DNA from: Cellulomonas terrae
GTDB taxonomy: Bacteria; Actinomycetota; Actinomycetes; Actinomycetales; Cellulomonadaceae
NCBI RefSeq assembly: GCF_007990265.1
Contig: NZ_BJWH01000014.1
Coordinates: 1 to 64,000 of the forward strand
Length of the DNA stretch: 64,000 bases
Direction of reading: 5' to 3'
In this document: piece by piece, positions 58,357 to 64,000 of the stretch
Layout of the letters: the number at the start of each line of letters is the position of its first letter
Position numbering within the stretch: the stretch's first letter is position 1
The notes under the pieces: model-generated
What the model saw: only the letters and a program-made list of their open reading frames with translations
Told to the model about the DNA's origin: nothing
Databases searched by the model: none
Program-made: the position numbers and the translations under genes

Positions 58357-59729
58357 AGACGCGCCCAGGCGTCAGTGAGCACGCTGCGCAGGATGCCCGT
58401 GATCTCGTCGAACTCCGCCTGCCCGCACGTCAGCGGCGGGGCGAGCTGGATGACCGGGTCGCCGCGGTCGTCGGCGCGGCAGTACAGCCCGGCGTCGAAC
58501 AGGGCGCCGGACAGGAACCCGCGCAGCAGCCGTTCGCTCTCGTCGTCGTCGAACGTCTCCCGCGTGACCTTGTCCTTGACCAGCTCGATCCCGTAGAAGA
58601 ACCCCTCGCCGCGCACGTCACCGACGATCGGCAGGTCGAGCAGGGTCTCGAGGGTGCGCCGGAACGCGGGGGCCGACTCCTTGACGTGCGTGGTGATGCC
58701 CTCGCGCTCGAACAGGTCGAGGTTGGCGTTGGCCACGGCCGCGGAGACCGGGTGACCGCCGAAGGTGTAGCCGTGCGAGAACGACGCGCTGCCCGTCGCG
58801 AACGGCTCGTAGAGCTTGTCGGACGCGATGAGGGCGCCGATCGGGGAGTACCCCGACGTCATGCCCTTCGCGCACGTGATCATGTCCGGGACGTAGCCGA
58901 AGTCGTCGCACGCGAAGATCGAGCCGATCCGGCCGAACGCGCAGATGACCTCGTCGGAGACCAGGAGGACGTCGTACTGGTCGCAGATCTCCCGCACCCG
59001 CTCGAAGTAGCCCGGGGGCGGCGGGAAGCAGCCGCCGGCGTTCTGCACGGGCTCCAGGAACACCGCGGCGACCGAGTCGGGCCCCTCCATCTCGATGGCG
59101 TCACCGATCCGGTCCGCCGCCCACCGCCCGAACGCCTTCGGGTCGTCGCGCAGATGAGCGGGCGCCCGGTACTCGTTGGTGTTCGGCACCTTGTGGGCGC
59201 CGGGCACCAGCGGCTCGAACTGGGCCTTGAGCGTCGGCAGCCCGGTGATCGACAGCGCGCCGTGCGTGGTGCCGTGGTACGCGATCGACCGCGAGATCAC
59301 CTTGTACTTGTTCGGCTTGCCGGTGAGCTTGAAATAGTTCTTCGCCAGCTTCCAGGCGGTCTCGACGGCCTCGCCGCCGCCGGTGGTGAAGAACACGTGG
59401 TTGAGGTCGCCCGGGGCGTAGGCCGCCAGCCGCTCCGCGAGGTCGATCGCCTGCGGGTGCGCGTACGACCACAGCGGGAAGAACGCCAGCTTCTCGGCCT
59501 GCACGCGGGCGACCTCGGCGAGCTCGGCGCGCCCGTGCCCGGCCTGCACGACGAACAGCCCCGAGAGGCCGTCGATGTACTGGCGGCCCTGGTCGTCCCA
59601 GATGTGGTGACCCTGGCCGCGCACGATCGTCGGGACGCCGTCGTCCCAGGCGCTCTGTCGGGTGAAGTGCCCCCACAGGTGCGCCCGGGCAGCCTCCGAA
59701 CGGGGCGTCCCGGCGGGAGTCGTGCTCAT
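58353..59729 (-). CDS. Class III aminotransferase (polyamine/GABA type)
   Basis: A 458-residue PLP enzyme of the omega-aminotransferase group. Landmarks are HVFFTTGGGEAVETAWKLAK (phosphate cup), SRSIAYHGTTHGALSITGLP, FLEPVQNAGGCFPPPPGYFE, VLLVSDEVICAFGRIGSIFA and the Schiff-base lysine K288 in ITCAKGMTSGYSPIG. Close to putrescine/spermidine:pyruvate aminotransferases (SpuC-like), which yield 4-aminobutyraldehyde. The divergent aldehyde dehydrogenase could use that product. ATG overlaps the lrp stop (ATGA). Amino donor and acceptor are inferred. Confidence 0.92.
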   Translation of the reverse strand: MSTTPAGTPRSEAARAHLWGHFTRQSAWDDGVPTIVRGQGHHIWDDQGRQYIDGLSGLFVVQAGHGRAELAEVARVQAEKLAFFPLWSYAHPQAIDLAERLAAYAPGDLNHVFFTTGGGEAVETAWKLAKNYFKLTGKPNKYKVISRSIAYHGTTHGALSITGLPTLKAQFEPLVPGAHKVPNTNEYRAPAHLRDDPKAFGRWAADRIGDAIEMEGPDSVAAVFLEPVQNAGGCFPPPPGYFERVREICDQYDVLLVSDEVICAFGRIGSIFACDDFGYVPDMITCAKGMTSGYSPIGALIASDKLYEPFATGSASFSHGYTFGGHPVSAAVANANLDLFEREGITTHVKESAPAFRRTLETLLDLPIVGDVRGEGFFYGIELVKDKVTRETFDDDESERLLRGFLSGALFDAGLYCRADDRGDPVIQLAPPLTCGQAEFDEITGILRSVLTDAWARL

Positions 59730-60202
59730 CTGGTCCCCCAGTTGTAGAGCTGCTTGCGCAGCTTCAGGTAGACGAACGTCTCGGTGGTCCGCACCCCGGG
59801 GAGCGTGCGGATCTTCTGGTTCAGCACCTCGAGCAGGTGGTCGTCGTCCTCGCAGACGACCTCGCACAGCAGGTCGAAGCCGCCCGCGGTGATCACGACG
59901 TAGTCGACCTCGGTCATCGCCGCGAGCGCGTCCGCGACGAGCGACAGGTCACCCTCGCACCGCAGGCCGATCATCGCCTGCCGCGAGAAGCCCACCTGCA
60001 GCGGATCGGTCACCGCGACGATCTGCATGACCCCGGAGTCGGTGAGGCGCTGGACGCGCTGGCGCACCGCGGCCTCGGACAGCCCGATCGCCTTGCCGAT
60101 GGTGGCGTACGGTCGCCGACCGTCCTCCTGGAGCTGTTCGACGATGGCCTTGGAGACGTCGTCGAGTGCCGGGTGCCCCGGTGCTGGTCTGCGTGTGCCC
60201 AC
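59726..60202 (-). CDS. Lrp/AsnC family regulator
   Basis: A 158-residue regulator. The AsnC-type helix-turn-helix is LDDVSKAIVEQLQEDGRRPY, ATIGKAIGLSEAAVRQRVQR (about 12-60). The RAM/ligand domain (about 72-150) has MIGLRCEGDLSLVADALAAM and VVITAGGFDLLCEVVCEDDD. GTG 60202 is chosen for length and family fit; there is no strong Shine-Dalgarno. It heads an operon with the aminotransferase and FAD oxidase, and faces the aldehyde dehydrogenase gene, a common arrangement for control by an amino compound. Confidence 0.9.
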   Translation of the reverse strand: MGTRRPAPGHPALDDVSKAIVEQLQEDGRRPYATIGKAIGLSEAAVRQRVQRLTDSGVMQIVAVTDPLQVGFSRQAMIGLRCEGDLSLVADALAAMTEVDYVVITAGGFDLLCEVVCEDDDHLLEVLNQKIRTLPGVRTTETFVYLKLRKQLYNWGTR

Positions 60203-60255
60203 CTGCCGATGGTGGTGCGCGTCGCGTCTCAATGCAAGAGAACCGCGCGCCGGGA

Positions 60256-60271
60256 GCAAAGGATTTCGTCG
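60256..60271. promoter_or_regulatory. Possible Lrp site in the lrp-ALDH intergenic region
   Basis: GCAAAGGATTTCGTCG resembles GCAACATTTTCGTTG upstream of the PotD gene (61880). It lies in the AT-richer centre of the 197-bp divergent region. A TAGCGT at 60366-60371 may be the -10 of the aldehyde dehydrogenase gene. Confidence 0.35.
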
Positions 60272-60399
60272 TGACATGCCGCGGGAACTTCTGATTCCGG
60301 CGTCAACAGGGGTCCTCTCAGCCGAATGGGGCACCAGGGGCTCCCGCGGCGGCGCGTTGCGGCGTAGCGTGCGGCGCACCGACTGTGAGGAGAGCACCC

Positions 60400-61845
60400 G
60401 TGAGCCAGACCGCCGACCTGATCGAGCTGCGCAACGTGATCGGGGGCGCCCAGCGGCCCTCCGCGGACGGTCGCACCACGTCGGTGGTCGACCCGTCGAC
60501 GGGTCAGGAGTACGCACGCGCGCCCCTGTCCGGCGCACAGGACGTCGACGCCGCGTACGACGCCGCGTCGGACGCGTTCACCACCTGGGGCCGCACCACC
60601 CCGGCGGAACGCCAGCTGGCGCTGCTGCGCCTCGCCGACGCGATCGAGCAGCGTGCCGACGAGTTCGTCGCCGTCGAGTCCCGCAACACCGGCAAGCCGC
60701 TGCACCTGACCGCCACCGACGAGGTCCCGCCCTGCGTCGACCAGCTGAGGTTCTTCGCCGGCGCCGCCCGCGTGCTCGACGGGCTGAGCGCGGGGGAGTA
60801 CATGGCGGGTCACACGTCCTGGGTGCGACGCGAGCCGGTCGGGGTCGTCGGCCAGGTCACGCCGTGGAACTACCCCCTGATGATGGCGATCTGGAAGATC
60901 GCCCCGGCGCTCGCGGCGGGCAACACGATCGTCCTGAAGCCGTCGGACACGACGCCGGCCTCGACGCTGCTGCTCGGCCAGGTCGCCAACGAGGTCCTGC
61001 CGCCCGGCGTGCTGAACATCGTCTGCGGCGACCGCGACACGGGCCGCGCCCTGGTCTCCCACCAGCGCCCCGACATGGTGGCCATCACGGGTTCGGTGCG
61101 CGCCGGCTCCCAGGTGGCGGCTGCGGCTGCGGCGAACGTCAAGCGTGTCCACCTGGAGCTGGGCGGCAAGGCGCCGGTCATCGTCTTCGCCGACGCCGAC
61201 CTCGCCGCTGCCGCCGAGGGCATCGCGGGCGCCGGGTACTACAACGCCGGCCAGGACTGCACGGCGGCGACCCGCGTGCTCGTGCACGCGTCCGTGCACG
61301 ACGACTTCGTCGCGGCGCTCGCCGAGGCCGCCCGCGGGCAGCGCACCGGTGTGCCCAGCGACCCGGACGTCGCGTTCGGGCCCGTGAACAACGCCCTGCA
61401 GCTCGACCGGGTCACGGGCTTCCTCGACCGGCTCCCGGACCACGCGTCGGTCGTGGCGGGCGGTCACCGCGTGGGGGACGTCGGGTACTTCGTCGAGGCG
61501 ACCGTGGTCTCGGGGCTGAAGCAGGACGACGAGGCGGTGCAGGAGGAGATCTTCGGGCCGGTCATCACCGTGCAGACGTTCACCGACGAGGACGAGGCCG
61601 TCACGCTGGCCAACGGCGTGCGGTATGGCCTGTCGAGCTCGGTGTGGACGCAGAACCACGGCCGGGCGCTGCGCGTGTCCCGCGCACTGGACTTCGGGGT
61701 GGTGTGGATCAACACCCACATCCCGTTCGTGGCGGAGATGCCGCACGGCGGTTTCAAGCACTCCGGGTACGGCAAGGACCTGTCGATGTACGGGTTCGAG
61801 GACTACACCCGCATCAAGCACGTGATGTCTGCTTTCGACGCCTAG
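60400..61845 (+). CDS. Aminobutyraldehyde dehydrogenase-like ALDH
   Basis: A 481-residue NAD-dependent aldehyde dehydrogenase. The catalytic cysteine is C287 in NAGQDCTAATRVLVH and the general base E253 in HLELGGKAPVIVFAD. The cofactor fold has QVTPWNYPLMMAIWKIAPAL and FTGS-type ITGSVRAGSQVA. It resembles gamma-aminobutyraldehyde dehydrogenases (PatD/YdcW-like), giving GABA. The C-terminus is MPHGGFKHSGYGKDLSMYGF. GTG 60400 has TGAGGAGAG seven bases upstream. It is divergent from the lrp operon and followed by a PotD-like gene. Confidence 0.93.
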   Translation: MSQTADLIELRNVIGGAQRPSADGRTTSVVDPSTGQEYARAPLSGAQDVDAAYDAASDAFTTWGRTTPAERQLALLRLADAIEQRADEFVAVESRNTGKPLHLTATDEVPPCVDQLRFFAGAARVLDGLSAGEYMAGHTSWVRREPVGVVGQVTPWNYPLMMAIWKIAPALAAGNTIVLKPSDTTPASTLLLGQVANEVLPPGVLNIVCGDRDTGRALVSHQRPDMVAITGSVRAGSQVAAAAAANVKRVHLELGGKAPVIVFADADLAAAAEGIAGAGYYNAGQDCTAATRVLVHASVHDDFVAALAEAARGQRTGVPSDPDVAFGPVNNALQLDRVTGFLDRLPDHASVVAGGHRVGDVGYFVEATVVSGLKQDDEAVQEEIFGPVITVQTFTDEDEAVTLANGVRYGLSSSVWTQNHGRALRVSRALDFGVVWINTHIPFVAEMPHGGFKHSGYGKDLSMYGFEDYTRIKHVMSAFDA

Positions 61846-61879
61846 GTCGACGGATCCCGGGGTCGCATGTTCCGTGCGT

Positions 61880-61895
61880 GCAACATTTTCGTTGC
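61880..61895. promoter_or_regulatory. Inverted repeat upstream of the potD-like gene
   Basis: GCAAC-attttc-GTTGC is a 5-bp inverted repeat in the 153-bp gap. Its core resembles the site at 60256, so the same Lrp regulator may bind. The rest of the gap shows no terminator. Confidence 0.4.
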
Positions 61896-61998
61896 GGACG
61901 GGTTCTGATGCGACGGATTCCTTGCTGGACAGCCGTCCGTTTGCGAAGATCCAGCGACCCGCCGTGCAGCACGGCGCCCGTCGGCACCTAGGAGCACC

Positions 61999-63221
61999 AT
62001 GAGCCCCCACCGTCGCCCCGCCCCCGCCGACCCCCGGGTCCGGGCGCTCGTCGCCCGGGCGTCGCACCGCGGCGGGATGTCCCGGCGGTCGTTCCTCGTC
62101 GCTGCCCTGGGCACCGCGGGGGCCGGCGCGCTGCTCGCGGCGTGCGGCACCGGGTCGCCGTCCTCGGCCGCGTCGTCGGCGGAGGACCTCTCCGACAGCG
62201 ACAAGATCGTGCGCTGGGCCAACTGGACGCAGTACCTCGACCAGGACGAGGAGGGGACCAGCTACCCGTCGCTCCAGGCGTTCGAGGAGCAGTCGGGCCT
62301 GAAGGCCACCTACGCCGAGGACATCGACGACAACGACGCGTTCTTCGGGAAGGTCTCCGGTCAGCTCAAGAACGGTCAGGACATCGGCTACGACATCGTC
62401 ACCCTGACCGACTGGATGGCGGCCAGGATGATCCGCCTGGGCTACACCCAGGCGCTCGACAAGTCGCGCATGCCGAACGCGGACAACATCCTGCCCGGTC
62501 TGGCGAACGTCGACTTCGACCCGGCGCGCACGCACTCCCTCACGTGGCAGTCCGGCTTCGCCGGGCTCGCGTGGGACAAGGAGAGGGTGCCGGGCGGCCT
62601 GCACACGCTGTCGGACCTGTGGGCCCCCGAGCTGGCGGGCCGCGTCGAGGTGCTCTCCGAGATGCGCGACACGATGGGGCTGATCATGCTCGACCAGGGC
62701 GTCGACCCCGCGGGCAGCTGGAGCGACAGCGACTTCTACGCAGCGCTCGAGGTGCTCAAGGAGAAGATCGACTCCGGCCACATCCGGCAGGTCCGCGGCA
62801 ACGCGTACACCCAGGACCTGGCCTCGGGCGACGCGATCGCGGTCATCGGCTGGTCCGGGGACATCACCTCGCTCAACTACGAGGCCGACGACAAGTTCGA
62901 GTTCGCGATCCCGGAGGCCGGCGGGACGCTCTGGAGCGACAACATGATGGTGCCGATCGGCTCGCCGTACCTGAGCAACGCCGAGGACCTCATGAACTAC
63001 TACTACGACCCCGAGGTCGCCGCTCAGGTCGCCGCCTGGGTCAACTACATCACCCCGGTGCAGGGAGCCCAGGAGGCGATGATGGCCATCGACCCCGAGC
63101 TCGCCGAGAACCCGATGATCTTCCCCACCGACGAGATCCTGTCCAAGGTCAGTGTGTTCCGGACGCTCAGCCCCGACGAGGAGGAGCGGTACAACGGCGA
63201 GTTCCTCACCGTGATCGGCGC

Positions 63222-63225
<4 letters not shown>
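61999..63225 (+). CDS. Polyamine ABC transporter substrate-binding lipoprotein (PotD/PotF-like)
   Basis: A 408-residue extracellular binding protein. A twin-arginine motif ([12 protein letters not shown], from residue 27) and a lipobox LLAACG indicate Tat export and lipid anchoring. The mature part has the PotD-type opening [55 protein letters not shown] and the C-terminal [20 protein letters not shown]. PotD/PotF proteins bind putrescine or spermidine. The start ATG has AGGAG upstream; the N-terminal 26 residues before RR are unusually long. It overlaps the ATPase gene (ATGA). Confidence 0.92.

Positions 63226-64000
<775 letters not shown>

Overview
The window is very GC-rich DNA, densely packed with genes using GTG and ATG starts. 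Actinobacterial markers include a short translational T-box before ileS, DUF4233 and DUF2469 proteins, FtsY with an N-terminal anchor, KhpA beside S16, and the order rpsP-khpA-rimM-trmD-rplS-lepB-rnhB. A family 9 glycosidase and a secreted lectin/fibronectin-III/sugar-dehydrogenase protein point to a cellulolytic relative of Cellulomonas. This is inferred from gene content, not from a database search. I found no rRNA, tRNA, CRISPR array, insertion sequence or prophage.

Left arm (1-13460): a secreted quinoprotein-type sugar dehydrogenase, a TipA-like MerR regulator with a textbook 19-bp-spacer promoter, and a HAD phosphatase lie on the minus strand. Then an eight-gene plus-strand chain follows, with every start overlapping the previous stop: pnuC, nadR, MoxR ATPase, an unknown protein, a zincin-plus-vWA protein, a second unknown protein, an adenylate-forming enzyme and a signal-less GH9 glycosidase. 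The middle five genes look like a chaperone/vWA/adenylation module and are the best candidate here for an undescribed system.

Central core (13478-41362): T-box-ileS-folC, then a dhaKLM operon and a tetR/MFS pair lying between folC and its usual neighbours DUF4233-ndk. Next come a HEAT protein, smc, a small membrane protein, ftsY, amtB-glnK-glnD (with a GlnD lacking its ACT domains), ffh, an amidohydrolase, rpsP-khpA-rimM-trmD, rplS with a structured leader, lepB, rnhB and DUF2469.

Right core (41543-57000): yraN-yifB-dprA, a small unknown ORF coupled to a FliA/WhiG-type sigma factor, a minus-strand M23 protein, rpsB-tsf-pyrH-frr-cdsA-rlmN-DivIVA protein, a PadR-controlled ABC exporter and dxr.

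Right end (57001-64000): a polyamine or amino-compound catabolism and uptake locus. An Lrp regulator, class III aminotransferase and FAD oxidase are translationally coupled on the minus strand. They diverge from an aldehyde dehydrogenase, a Tat/lipoprotein PotD-like binding protein and a PotA-like ATPase that runs off the window.

A recurring feature is apparently leaderless genes: a TAnnnT-like hexamer followed by 6-8 nt and then the start codon (pnuC, DUF4233, ndk, smc, ftsY and others).
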